Below, one piece after another: positions 45,063-52,499 of a stretch of 64,000 bases of DNA (the first letter of the stretch is position 1; every line of letters starts with the position of its first letter). The DNA is from Teichococcus rhizosphaerae (GTDB lineage: Bacteria > Pseudomonadota > Alphaproteobacteria > Acetobacterales > Acetobacteraceae): positions 62,001 to 126,000 of the forward strand of contig NZ_PDNU01000003.1 in assembly GCF_002631185.1 (NCBI RefSeq), given 5' to 3'. The notes under the pieces are model-generated. The model saw only the letters and a list, made by a program, of their open reading frames with translations. It did no database searches and was not told the origin of the DNA. The position numbers were made by a program, and so were the translations under genes.

Positions 45063-45081
45063 CCAGGGGCGCTGCCCCTGG
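45063..45081 (+). terminator. Hairpin after purA
   Basis: Perfect 8-bp stem (ccaggggc / gcccctgg) with a 3-nt loop, 12 nt past the purA stop. No T-run, so either a weak terminator or an extragenic palindrome. Confidence 0.45.
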
Positions 45082-45153
45082 ACCTCGCCTTCGGCTTGGG
45101 CAACCCCGCGGGGCACGCGGCCGTTTTCCTGTCATCCCTCCGAGGAGGCAGGC

Positions 45154-45660
45154 ATGGCCAGCACAGCGGAGAAGACCGACCCCAAACTGTGGGAGAAGGT
45201 CAAGGCCAAGGTCACGCGCGAGAACAAGGGCGGCAAGCCCGGGCAATGGTCCGCCCGCAAGGCGCAGCGCGCCGTCAGCGCGTACAAGGAAGAAGGCGGC
45301 GGCTACAAGGGCCGCAAGAGTGCCGACAACCACCTGCAAAAATGGCAGGACGAGGACTGGGGCACCCGCTCCGGCGAGAAGAGCGGCGAGACGGGCGAGC
45401 GCTACCTGCCCCGCAAGGCCCGCGAATCCCTCAGCAAGGAGGAGTACGACCGCAGCACGGCCAAGAAGCGGGCCGACACGCGCAAGGGCCGCCAGTTCAG
45501 CGCCCAGCCGCCGGACGTCGCGCGCAAATCCGCCCGCGCCCGCAAGGATGGCACCCCCACGCGCGAGGCGCTGACGGCCGAGGCGCGCAGGCGCGACATT
45601 CGCGGCCGCTCCCGCATGACCAAGGCCGAGCTGCAGAAGGCCCTGGAGCAGCGCGCATGA
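45154..45660 (+). CDS. DUF5872-type basic protein
   Basis: A 168-residue, highly charged, Lys/Arg-rich protein. The first half contains the tryptophan-spaced pattern (LWEKVKAKVT, GQWSARKAQ, LQKWQDEDWGTR) that I associate with DUF5872; the C-terminal 35 residues (TREALTAEARRRDIRGRSRMTKAELQKAL) look like a Rho-N/SAP-type helical nucleic-acid-binding motif. The ATG has a strong GAGGAGG site. Its stop overlaps the start of a DUF3140 gene. DNA association or a stress role is inferred from charge and motif only. Confidence 0.75.
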   Translation: MASTAEKTDPKLWEKVKAKVTRENKGGKPGQWSARKAQRAVSAYKEEGGGYKGRKSADNHLQKWQDEDWGTRSGEKSGETGERYLPRKARESLSKEEYDRSTAKKRADTRKGRQFSAQPPDVARKSARARKDGTPTREALTAEARRRDIRGRSRMTKAELQKALEQRA

Positions 45661-46010
45661 GCCTCGACCGCGACGAGACCATCGCCGAGTTCGGCAGGGT
45701 GGTGAACATGACGCCCGCCGCCCTGCGGAAGTGGCTGGCCACCAACGAGAGCCAGAGCGTCGGCATGACCAGCGAAGGGGAGAAGGTCACCGCCAAGGGG
45801 CAGGGCGAGGCGGTCGGCCACCAGATGGGCGGGCGCATCCTGGAGATCAAAGCCCGCAAGCAGGCGGAGCTGACGGATAACGACCTGGCCGACATGCGCA
45901 AGGTGATCGGCTACGTCCACCGCCCCGGCAAGCAGCGGCCGGGCGGCGACGTCACCGACACGCGCTGGCGCCATTCCCTGATGAACTGGGGCCACGACCC
46001 GCTGCTCTGA
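45657..46010 (+). CDS. DUF3140 family protein
   Basis: A 117-residue protein matching DUF3140 (FGRVVNMTPAALRKWLATNESQSVG, MRKVIGYVHRP, WRHSLMNWGHDP). Members are short, soluble, and of unknown function. The ATGA overlap with the DUF5872 gene indicates a two-gene operon. The N-terminal AALRKWL segment resembles a helix-turn-helix, but that is only suggestive. Confidence 0.85.
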   Translation: MSLDRDETIAEFGRVVNMTPAALRKWLATNESQSVGMTSEGEKVTAKGQGEAVGHQMGGRILEIKARKQAELTDNDLADMRKVIGYVHRPGKQRPGGDVTDTRWRHSLMNWGHDPLL

Positions 46011-46059
46011 AAACGCTTCCGGGCGCCAGCGGCGGCCGGTGCGTGCGGGAGGCAAAGGG

Positions 46060-46087
46060 GGCCGGGGAAGCGGAACTTCCCCTGGCC
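46060..46087 (-). terminator. rpoH terminator hairpin
   Basis: Stem ggccggggaag / cttcccctggcc with one bulge and a 5-nt loop, immediately past the rpoH stop; on the transcribed strand it is followed by a C-run then TTT. It also separates rpoH from the convergent DUF3140 gene. Confidence 0.55.
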
Positions 46088-46091
46088 GTCG

Positions 46092-46985
46092 TCACTCGGC
46101 GGTGAGCCGCCGCTCCATGATCTGGGTCTTCATGCTCTTCTGGAGCTTCTCGAAGGCCCGCACCTCGATCTGTCGCACCCGCTCGCGCGAGATGTTGTAC
46201 TGCTGCGACAGCTCCTCCAACGTGGTCGGCTCGTCCTTCAGCCGCCGCTCGATCAGGATGTGGCGCTCGCGCTCGTTGAGCGTCTTGAGCGCCTCGCCGA
46301 GAAGCTGCCGGCGGTTGGACATGTCCTGCCGCTCGGCGATCTCGGTTTCCTGGCTCTCGCTGTCATCCACCAGCCAGTCCTGCCACTCGCCCTCGCTGTC
46401 GGCGCGGACGGGCGCGTTCAGCGAGTTGTCGGGCGAGGCGAGGCGGCGGTTCATCGACACCACGTCCTGCTCGGGCACCTGCAGCACGCGGGCGATCTTC
46501 TCGACCTGCTCGGGCTGCAAGTCGCCCTCCTCCAGCGCGGCCATCTGGCCCTTCAGCCGGCGCAGGTTGAAGAACAGCTTCTTCTGCGCGGCCGTGGTGC
46601 CCATCTTCACCAGCGACCAGGAATGCAGGATGTACTCTTGGATCGCGGCGCGGATCCACCACATGGCATAGGTGGCCAGGCGGAAGCCCCGGTCGGGATC
46701 GAAGCGGCGGACGGCCTGCATCATGCCGACATTGCCCTCGCTGATCAGCTCACCGACGGGCAGGCCGTAGCCGCGATAGCCCATGGCGATCTTCGCCACG
46801 AGGCGCAGATGCGAGGTGACGAGACGGTGGGCGGCCTGCTGGTCGCCATTGTCCTTCCATTCCTTCGCCAGGCGGAACTCCTCCTCCGGCGAAAGCATGG
46901 GAAACTTGCGGATCTCCTGGAGGTAGCGGGAAAGATTGCCCTCCGGGGCGATCGGAATCATCGAAGTGGAAGCCATGGTCAGCAT
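46092..46985 (-). CDS. rpoH: RNA polymerase sigma factor RpoH (sigma-32)
   Basis: Directs transcription of heat-shock genes. The 297 residues show sigma region 2 (NLSRYLQEIRKFPMLSPEEE, YRGYGLPVGELISEGNVGMMQAVRRFDPDRGFRLATYAMWWIRAAI), the RpoH-specific box QKKLFFNLRR and region 4.2 helix-turn-helix (LEELSQQYNISRERVRQIEV). Two ATGs are possible, MLTMAST or MAST; the first has AGGAGG only a few nt upstream, the second has it 12 nt upstream, so the start is unsettled. An inverted repeat with an internal AGGTCA direct repeat lies roughly 90-120 bp upstream. Confidence 0.95.
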   Translation of the reverse strand: MLTMASTSMIPIAPEGNLSRYLQEIRKFPMLSPEEEFRLAKEWKDNGDQQAAHRLVTSHLRLVAKIAMGYRGYGLPVGELISEGNVGMMQAVRRFDPDRGFRLATYAMWWIRAAIQEYILHSWSLVKMGTTAAQKKLFFNLRRLKGQMAALEEGDLQPEQVEKIARVLQVPEQDVVSMNRRLASPDNSLNAPVRADSEGEWQDWLVDDSESQETEIAERQDMSNRRQLLGEALKTLNERERHILIERRLKDEPTTLEELSQQYNISRERVRQIEVRAFEKLQKSMKTQIMERRLTAE

Positions 46986-47073
46986 CTGCCTCCTGCACCG
47001 GCCGGGAGCCCCTGTGACGGCGAGCCCCGGCGCCTGGTCCGGTCGCCTTGCACGCGGGCCCTGACGCGCCGAC

Positions 47074-47103
47074 CCATTCCAAGGTCACATAGGTCAGGAA
47101 TGG
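47074..47103. promoter_or_regulatory. Dyad with internal direct repeat upstream of rpoH
   Basis: Perfect 7-bp arms ccattcc / ggaatgg flank a 16-bp core that contains two direct copies of aggtca three bases apart. It lies about 90-118 bp before the rpoH start. The layout suggests a protein-binding site, but I know no matching regulator. Confidence 0.35.
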
Positions 47104-47181
47104 TTCCGACGGCCGCGCCATGGTGTTGGCACCCGGCGTTGGCGACAGGTGAACGCTACCCTTATTGGCCGGGTTGCGCAA

Positions 47182-47206
47182 GAAAATCCCGACTGTAATA
47201 GTCGGG
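47182..47206 (-). terminator. Intrinsic terminator of the pseudouridine synthase gene
   Basis: On the minus strand a perfect 7-bp stem (cccgact / agtcggg, 5-nt loop) directly follows the stop codon and is followed by ATTTTC. Position and T-run support intrinsic termination. Confidence 0.72.
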
Positions 47207-48265
47207 TTACGCCGGGTTACCATCCAGCAATGTGAGCAAAGCCTTCATGTCGCTCGGCATTGGCGCCGAGAAGCGCAGCGGCGCACCGGTCACGGGATGG
47301 TTGAAGCCCAGCGTTTCCGCATGCAAGGCCTGCCGGGGAAAGGCCAGCAATGCGTCGCGCGCGGCCTCCGGCAGCGCTTTTGCCGCAGCCGGGATGCGCC
47401 GCAGGTAGACCGGATCCCCCACCAGCGGATGGTCGATATGCGCCAGATGCACGCGGATCTGATGGGTCCGTCCGGTGGCGAGTCGGCAGCGCAGCAGGGC
47501 ACAGGCGGTCCCCCAGGCCCGCTCCGTGGCGAAGCGCGTCAGCGCCGCCTTGCCGCCGCGCGACACGACGGCCATGCGCTTGCGGTCCGCCGGGTGGCGG
47601 CCGATGGGCGCCTCGACCTCGCCCCTGGCGGGGGAGGGGACGCCCCAGGCGAGCGCCAGATAGGAGCGCTCCAGGTCGCGGCTGGCGAAGGCTTCCGAGA
47701 GCGCCTGATGCGCCACCGCGCTCTTGGCCACCACCATCACGCCCGAGGTGTCCTTGTCGAGCCGGTGGACGATGCCGGGGCGCCTCTCGCCGCCGATGCC
47801 GGTCAGCTCGTCCCCCGCATGGGCCAGCAGCGCGTTCACCAGCGTGCCGTCCTGGTTGCCGGGAGCCGGGTGCACCACCAGCCCCGCCGGCTTGTCCAGC
47901 ACGATCAGGTGGGCATCCTCGAACAGGATGGTCAGCGGCATGGCCTGTGCCTGCGGCGTGGCCGGCAACGGGGCGGGCGGCGCCACGCGGTAGAGCGCGC
48001 CCGGCCGCACCGGCTCGGAGGGGTCGGTCAGCGGCACGCCGTCGCGCGTCACGTGCCCCGCCTCCATCAGCGCCTTGACGCGGGAGCGGGACAACGTGCC
48101 TATCGCCCCGGCCAGGAACCGGTCGGCGCGGCTGCCCGCATCGCCGGGGCCGGCGAGGACGTCATGGGGGCCATCCGGCGTGGCGCCGGGCTCGGCCGTT
48201 TCGGTGCGGGGAGTGTTGATGCGCGGACTCAAGATTCTGGTGGTCGTGATGGGGGTGATGATCAT
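47207..48265 (-). CDS. RluA-family 23S rRNA pseudouridine synthase (RluD-like)
   Basis: Pseudouridine synthase with an S4 RNA-binding domain (about residues 44-95, ADRFLAGAIGTLSRSRVKALMEAG) and an RluA catalytic core. The catalytic Asp170 is in GIVHRLDKDTSGVMVV, and GRTHQIRVHL follows. Domain order matches RluD/RluC-type enzymes. The start is uncertain: the ATG used gives a 40-residue Thr/Pro-rich lead, and no other start codon except a TTG at 48232 precedes the S4 domain. It overlaps the 5' end of a divergent small membrane gene by 47 nt. Confidence 0.9.
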   Translation of the reverse strand: MIITPITTTRILSPRINTPRTETAEPGATPDGPHDVLAGPGDAGSRADRFLAGAIGTLSRSRVKALMEAGHVTRDGVPLTDPSEPVRPGALYRVAPPAPLPATPQAQAMPLTILFEDAHLIVLDKPAGLVVHPAPGNQDGTLVNALLAHAGDELTGIGGERRPGIVHRLDKDTSGVMVVAKSAVAHQALSEAFASRDLERSYLALAWGVPSPARGEVEAPIGRHPADRKRMAVVSRGGKAALTRFATERAWGTACALLRCRLATGRTHQIRVHLAHIDHPLVGDPVYLRRIPAAAKALPEAARDALLAFPRQALHAETLGFNHPVTGAPLRFSAPMPSDMKALLTLLDGNPA

Positions 48266-48506
48266 CGTCGCCACCGTGGCGCTGGTGGTCGCGCTGGTTC
48301 AGCAGATGAACAGCGCCGCGAGCGGCATCTCCAGCGGGGTTAGCACGGATCTCGCCCTGCGCCAGCCGCCCGGCACGCGGATCGGCCAGATCGCCGCGCT
48401 GGACGGGCGGCTGGCGGTGTGGGTGGAGCGGCCCGATGGCGCGCGCATCCTGCTGGTGGACCCCCGCAATGGCCGCGTGGCCGGCGAGATCCGCCTGGGC
48501 GAGTGA
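48219..48506 (+). CDS. Small single-pass membrane protein (DUF6476-like)
   Basis: A 95-residue protein with one strong N-terminal transmembrane helix ([24 protein letters not shown], residues about 4-28) and a short periplasmic beta-rich domain ending with [15 protein letters not shown]. It resembles the small alphaproteobacterial DUF6476 family, of unknown function. It diverges from the rluD-like gene with overlapping 5' ends. Confidence 0.65.
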   Translation: MRGLKILVVVMGVMIIVATVALVVALVQQMNSAASGISSGVSTDLALRQPPGTRIGQIAALDGRLAVWVERPDGARILLVDPRNGRVAGEIRLGE

Positions 48507-48579
48507 CCATGGCGCGTCACCGTGGCGCGTCACCTTGGCGGGCGGCCGCGCCGGTGGAGGGGGAAGGAGAGGGGACGCC

Positions 48580-48753
48580 ATGGCCCACCGGAAGCCGAAC
48601 CTGCCGCAAAAGCCCTGCGCCGCCTGCGGCCGGCCCTTCGCCTGGCGGCGGAAATGGGCCCGGGTGTGGGAGGAGGTCCGCTTCTGCAGCGATGCCTGCC
48701 GCACGGGGCGCCACCCGATGGCCGACAAAAAGCGTTCCGCTGGCGGAAAATAG
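48580..48753 (+). CDS. DUF2256 zinc-ribbon protein
   Basis: A 57-residue protein with [14 protein letters not shown] and [11 protein letters not shown], the treble-clef-like Cys pattern (CxxC...CxxxC) of DUF2256. In many bacteria DUF2256 genes neighbour cryptochrome/photolyase genes; a photolyase gene is in this window 9 kb away. The ribosome binding site GGAAGGAGAGGGG is strong. Function unknown. Confidence 0.85.
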   Translation: MAHRKPNLPQKPCAACGRPFAWRRKWARVWEEVRFCSDACRTGRHPMADKKRSAGGK

Positions 48754-48814
48754 CGCATCGCCTCTTGCCTGGGGGCGCCCCACCCGATAGAAGCCCCCTC
48801 ACACGACGCCTCCA

Positions 48815-48890
48815 GTCCCCTTCGTCTAGAGGCCTAGGACACCGCCCTCTCACGGCGGCAACAGGGGTTCGAATCCCCTAGGGGACGCCA
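48815..48890 (+). tRNA. tRNA-Glu (anticodon CTC)
   Basis: Full cloverleaf: 7-bp acceptor stem GTCCCCT/AGGGGAC, D arm, anticodon stem CCGCC/GGCGG with loop CTCTCAC giving anticodon CTC, T arm AGGGG-TTCGAAT-CCCCT, and discriminator G followed by an encoded CCA. There is no variable-arm extension. It decodes GAG. Confidence 0.96.
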
Positions 48891-49211
48891 AGGCTTTTCA
48901 GCCGGGCTTATTCCGAGGCGTCGTTTCCTTCCATATCAATGATGAATAGCAGACCAGGCCGGGATTGTTCTCCCGATCTGCGTGCCGTTGCGGCCTGTTC
49001 GGCAATTGCCCGGCTGCCGCCGCATTGCCGACGCTTAACCGGATAACCCTCATCACAATATCCGGCAGCTTGACGTTGGCAAGGTCATGGGTGCGAACCA
49101 TTGACGCGAATTAACCAAAGTTGGGGATTTGTCGAAAAAATGCGATGATATGCTGTGCCTGAACCTGTCGCTCCGGCAGGAGCACCTCAAGAACACGGCA
49201 GCTTCTCTCCC
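48891..49211 (+). other. AT-richer intergenic region after tRNA-Glu
   Basis: About 320 bp between the tRNA and the next gene, noticeably richer in A/T than the rest of the window, particularly from 49030 to 49155. Two TTGACG hexamers (49070-49075 and 49101-49106) could be -35 elements, but no good -10 is spaced correctly. A 67-codon frame on the minus strand shows no family or ribosome-binding evidence and I do not call it. Confidence 0.5.
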
Positions 49212-50282
49212 ATGTCGACAACCCTCGTCATCTCCGACTGCGCTGCGGGCGCCGCGGAATGGGACTGCTTCGCGCAGCGTTGCGGGGCATCGTTCCGTTG
49301 CGCGCACAAGGCCCTGGCCCTCTGGCAGCTCGACCATCACCTTCCCTACCGGCTCCGCCTGCTCGAGATCCACGCCCTGCGCGGCGGAGAGCGGCGGAAG
49401 GTCGGCCAATGCGCCGTCGGCATCGGGCTGCGCCAGCGCGTCTTCGCCGACAGCCTGCAATTGCTGCCCGAGGAGCGGGGGCTCTGGCCGCAGGCGATGC
49501 AGGCGGTGCTGGGCCGGCTCGGGCCGGGAGAGTATCGCTACGGCTCGCAATGGAGCCTCGAAGCGCCGCGCGAGGCGGAGCTCGCGGACATCCCGGGCAT
49601 CAGCGTCACCGCCGTGGAGCCGATCACGGTACACGCGGTCCCGTTCCGCGAATGGGGGAGCTGGGAGGATTACCTGCGCGGCCTCAGCAACAATGCCCGC
49701 CGCAACGCCCGGCGCGCGCAGGAGCAGTTCGCCGACCTGTCGGTGGAAACGCGGCGGGGCTGGGAAACGCTGCGCCGCTGGGGCGCCCTGCAGGGGCTGA
49801 AATCCATGCTGGCGGAGCGCAAGCAACTCGACTTCCGCCTGCCCCGGCAGTTCCTGCGCTTCGCCATGCGGCTGGTGGCGATGCGGGAAAACAACTTCAT
49901 CGCCGTGGCGCGCGGCGGCGGGCAGGACATGGCCGCCTTCGCGGGCATCGATTTCGGACCCAACACCTATTTCCTGGACTCCGGCGCGCGCGACACCCGC
50001 AACGGAACCGCCTGGCACCTGATGCTGGCCATGCTGCGGCGCGCCTATGGCCGCGCGCCGGAGGGCCATTTCGTGATGGGCGCGCAATACGCCCGAGACC
50101 CGGTCGATGAGGGGCTGCACTTCTCGCGCCGCCAGTGCCGCGCGGCCTTCCTGCCGACCAGCGAGGTCTCCTTCCGCTACGACGGCACCCCGCCCGGGCG
50201 CGTGGTGCCGCTGCAGCCGCAGCGCGCCGCGCCCGCCCTGCCGGTGGCGGCGGAGGAGCTCGTCGCCGCCCGCGCCGGCTGA
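49212..50282 (+). CDS. GNAT/FemAB-like acyltransferase
   Basis: A 356-residue protein with a central SNNARRNARRAQEQF segment, the signature-like stretch of the BioF2/CelD-type (Acetyltransf_6) and FemAB-like GNAT-fold families, which move acyl or aminoacyl groups to glycans, peptides or lipids. The surrounding FLRFAMRLVAMRENNFIAVA and TAWHLMLAMLRRAYG stretches fit the second GNAT domain. The ATG at MSTTLVISD is chosen; an upstream GTG would add 19 residues with no ribosome binding site. It sits alone downstream of tRNA-Glu. Substrate unknown. Confidence 0.6.
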   Translation: MSTTLVISDCAAGAAEWDCFAQRCGASFRCAHKALALWQLDHHLPYRLRLLEIHALRGGERRKVGQCAVGIGLRQRVFADSLQLLPEERGLWPQAMQAVLGRLGPGEYRYGSQWSLEAPREAELADIPGISVTAVEPITVHAVPFREWGSWEDYLRGLSNNARRNARRAQEQFADLSVETRRGWETLRRWGALQGLKSMLAERKQLDFRLPRQFLRFAMRLVAMRENNFIAVARGGGQDMAAFAGIDFGPNTYFLDSGARDTRNGTAWHLMLAMLRRAYGRAPEGHFVMGAQYARDPVDEGLHFSRRQCRAAFLPTSEVSFRYDGTPPGRVVPLQPQRAAPALPVAAEELVAARAG

Positions 50283-50288
50283 AACGCG

Positions 50289-50320
50289 ACGCCCCGCCGC
50301 GGCGAGGCCGGGCGGGGCGT
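50289..50320. terminator. Hairpin between convergent acyltransferase and gltA
   Basis: Ten-bp perfect arms (acgccccgcc / ggcggggcgt) with a 12-nt loop in the 105-bp convergent gap. It is GC-only without a T-run; a bidirectional terminator is plausible. Confidence 0.4.
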
Positions 50321-50387
50321 GGACCGGTGCGGGGCGCATGGCGCGGCGCTGCCGGGCCGGGGCCCGGAAACGCCGCGCGCAGGCCGG

Positions 50388-51695
50388 TCAGCCGCGGCTT
50401 TCGAGCGGCGTGACGTCGCGCCGGGTGGCGCCGGTGTAGATCTGGCGCGGACGGCCGATGCGCTGGCCCGGCTCCTCGATCATCTCCTTCCACTGGCTCA
50501 CCCAGCCCACGGTGCGCGCCACCGCGAACAGCACGGTGAACATGTGGGTGGGGATGCCCATCGCCTTCAGGATGATGCCCGAATAGAAGTCCACGTTCGG
50601 GTAGAGCTTGCGGGACACGAAGTAGTCGTCCGACAGCGCGATGCGCTCCAGCTCCATGGCGAGGTCGAGCAGCGGCTCGTCCTTGATGCCGAGCTCCTTC
50701 AGCACCTCGTGGCAGGTCGCCTGCATGATCTTCGCGCGCGGGTCGAAGTTCTTGTAGACGCGGTGGCCGAAGCCCATCAGCTTCACGCCGGAGTTCTTGT
50801 CCTTCACCTTCTCGATGAAGGCGGGGATGTTCTCGACGCTGCCGATCTCGTCCAGCATCTTGAGCACCGCCTCGTTGGCGCCGCCATGGGCGGGGCCCCA
50901 CAGCGCCGCGATGCCGGCGGCGATGCAGGCGAAGGGGTTGGCGCCCGTCGAGCCCGCCAGGCGCACCGTGGAGGTGGAGGCGTTCTGCTCATGGTCGGCG
51001 TGCAGGACCAGGATGCGGTCCATGGCGCGCGACAGGACCGGGTTCGGCTTCCACTCCTCGGCCGGCACCGCGTTCAGCATGTAGAGGAAGTTCTCGGCAT
51101 AGCTGAGGTCGTTGCGCGGGTACACGAAGGGCTGGCCGATCGAGTACTTGTAGGCCCAGGCCGCGATGGTCGGCACCTTGGCGATCAGGCGGAAGGCCGC
51201 GATCTCGCGCTGCTTGGCGTCCGAGATGTCGAGGCTGTCGTGGTAGAAGGCGGAAAGCGCGCCCACCACGCCGCACAGGATCGCCATCGGGTGCGCGTCG
51301 CGGCGGAAGCCGTTGTAGAAGGTGCGCAGCTGCTCGTGCAGCATGGTGTGCAGCGTCACGCCGCGGTCGAACTTCGCCAGCTGCTCCTTGGTCGGCAGCT
51401 CGCCATAGAGCAGCAGGTAGGAAACCTCGAGGAAGTTCGACTTCTCGGCCAGCTGCTCGATCGGGTAGCCGCGATAGAGCAGCACGCCCTCGTCGCCATC
51501 GATATAGGTGATGGCGCTCTCGCACGCCGCCGTGCCACCATACCCGGGGTCGAAGGTGAAGACGCCGAGTTCACCGTACAGCTTGCGGATGTCGAACACG
51601 TCCGGCCCGATCGAGCCCTGGATCAACGGCAGTGTGGCGGACTTGTTGGATCCGTCGAGCGAGACGGTGACGGACCCTTTGGCCGTGCTGCTCAT
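50388..51695 (-). CDS. gltA: Citrate synthase (TCA cycle)
   Basis: Condenses acetyl-CoA with oxaloacetate. It is the long hexameric type (435 residues) with an N-terminal beta domain ([39 protein letters not shown]). Catalytic residues are His270 ([10 protein letters not shown]), His311 (FGHRVYK) and Asp369 (NVDFYSG). It is preceded by AAGAGGA. It is distinct from the 378-residue PrpC at about 11 kb, so this genome has both a housekeeping and a methylcitrate enzyme. Confidence 0.97.
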   Translation of the reverse strand: MSSTAKGSVTVSLDGSNKSATLPLIQGSIGPDVFDIRKLYGELGVFTFDPGYGGTAACESAITYIDGDEGVLLYRGYPIEQLAEKSNFLEVSYLLLYGELPTKEQLAKFDRGVTLHTMLHEQLRTFYNGFRRDAHPMAILCGVVGALSAFYHDSLDISDAKQREIAAFRLIAKVPTIAAWAYKYSIGQPFVYPRNDLSYAENFLYMLNAVPAEEWKPNPVLSRAMDRILVLHADHEQNASTSTVRLAGSTGANPFACIAAGIAALWGPAHGGANEAVLKMLDEIGSVENIPAFIEKVKDKNSGVKLMGFGHRVYKNFDPRAKIMQATCHEVLKELGIKDEPLLDLAMELERIALSDDYFVSRKLYPNVDFYSGIILKAMGIPTHMFTVLFAVARTVGWVSQWKEMIEEPGQRIGRPRQIYTGATRRDVTPLESRG

Positions 51696-51848
51696 GGCGT
51701 CGTCCTCTTATTCGGGGGGCGGCGCCGATCGTGCCGGCGCCGTCAATGATGCAGCGCAAGATTAGGCGTCGGCCCGCGGACTTGTCCATCCGGGGGGGCG
51801 CATGACTGGTGCCGTCGCGGCGGGACGAAACCGGCCGGCCAGGGCCCT

Positions 51849-52412
51849 TCAGGGGCGCCCACGCCAGCTCTCCGGCGCGCCCGCGGGGTAGGACCAGAGG
51901 CCGCGCCCGGCACCGCGCGCCGCGGCCTCGGCGGCCAGCAGGCCCCCCTCTTCGCTCGCCGCCAGCGCCCAGCCGGCCGCGACGAGGGCGGTGTTGGTTT
52001 CCACGCCGCCCGCCTCGCATACGCCGAGCGCGCGCCCGAAGCGGTCCCGCCCCCGCACCCGGCAGGCGAGGTCGCTCCGCTGCACCAGCCGCGCCAGCGC
52101 CTCGGCCGCCGCGCCGCCGCAGTCGAAGCCGGCGCCCCCCGGCGTTGTGCAGGTCTGCCCGCGCGGAGGGGAGACCAGGCCGGCCAGGCGCAGCGTCCGC
52201 TCGCCGAGGCGCAGCGTGTCGCCGTCCACCACGCGCACGCTCCCGGCCTCCGCCGTCCAGCTCTGCTCATGCGGCACGAAGCCGAGAAGGCTCCCCGGCA
52301 GGCCGAGCCCGGCCAGGGCCAGGAGCGGCATGGCCAGGGCGGCGCCAAGCAGGAGGCCACGCCAGCGGCGCGGCGCGGGAGAGGGGCGGAAGATGCGGCG
52401 GCGGGTCAACAC
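51849..52412 (-). CDS. Thermonuclease-fold protein with altered active site
   Basis: A 187-residue protein with an N-terminal membrane anchor or signal segment (about 18-44) and a staphylococcal-nuclease-like OB domain: VRVVDGDTLRLGERTLRLAGL, then QTC and the C-terminal ALVAAGWA. In active homologues the strand after RLAG reads I-D-A-P-E, supplying a calcium ligand and the general-base Glu; here it reads LVSPP (79-83), so both acidic residues are missing while the DRFGR arginine remains. It may be an inactive, binding-only member. It is located between gltA and the CHAD gene on the same strand, about 150 nt from gltA. Confidence 0.75.
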   Translation of the reverse strand: MLTRRRIFRPSPAPRRWRGLLLGAALAMPLLALAGLGLPGSLLGFVPHEQSWTAEAGSVRVVDGDTLRLGERTLRLAGLVSPPRGQTCTTPGGAGFDCGGAAAEALARLVQRSDLACRVRGRDRFGRALGVCEAGGVETNTALVAAGWALAASEEGGLLAAEAAARGAGRGLWSYPAGAPESWRGRP

Positions 52413-52499
52413 GCGGCGGAGCGTTAGCCCATCTGGCCGGGCCGGTTCAAGCGGAGGTTAAGTTACGGCCGCACCCATGCGCGCGGCCGGAGGCGCCGC

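Noticed and set aside
48898-49101. 67-codon minus-strand frame next to tRNA-Glu
   Set aside because: No homology signature, no ribosome binding site and composition typical of intergenic DNA.
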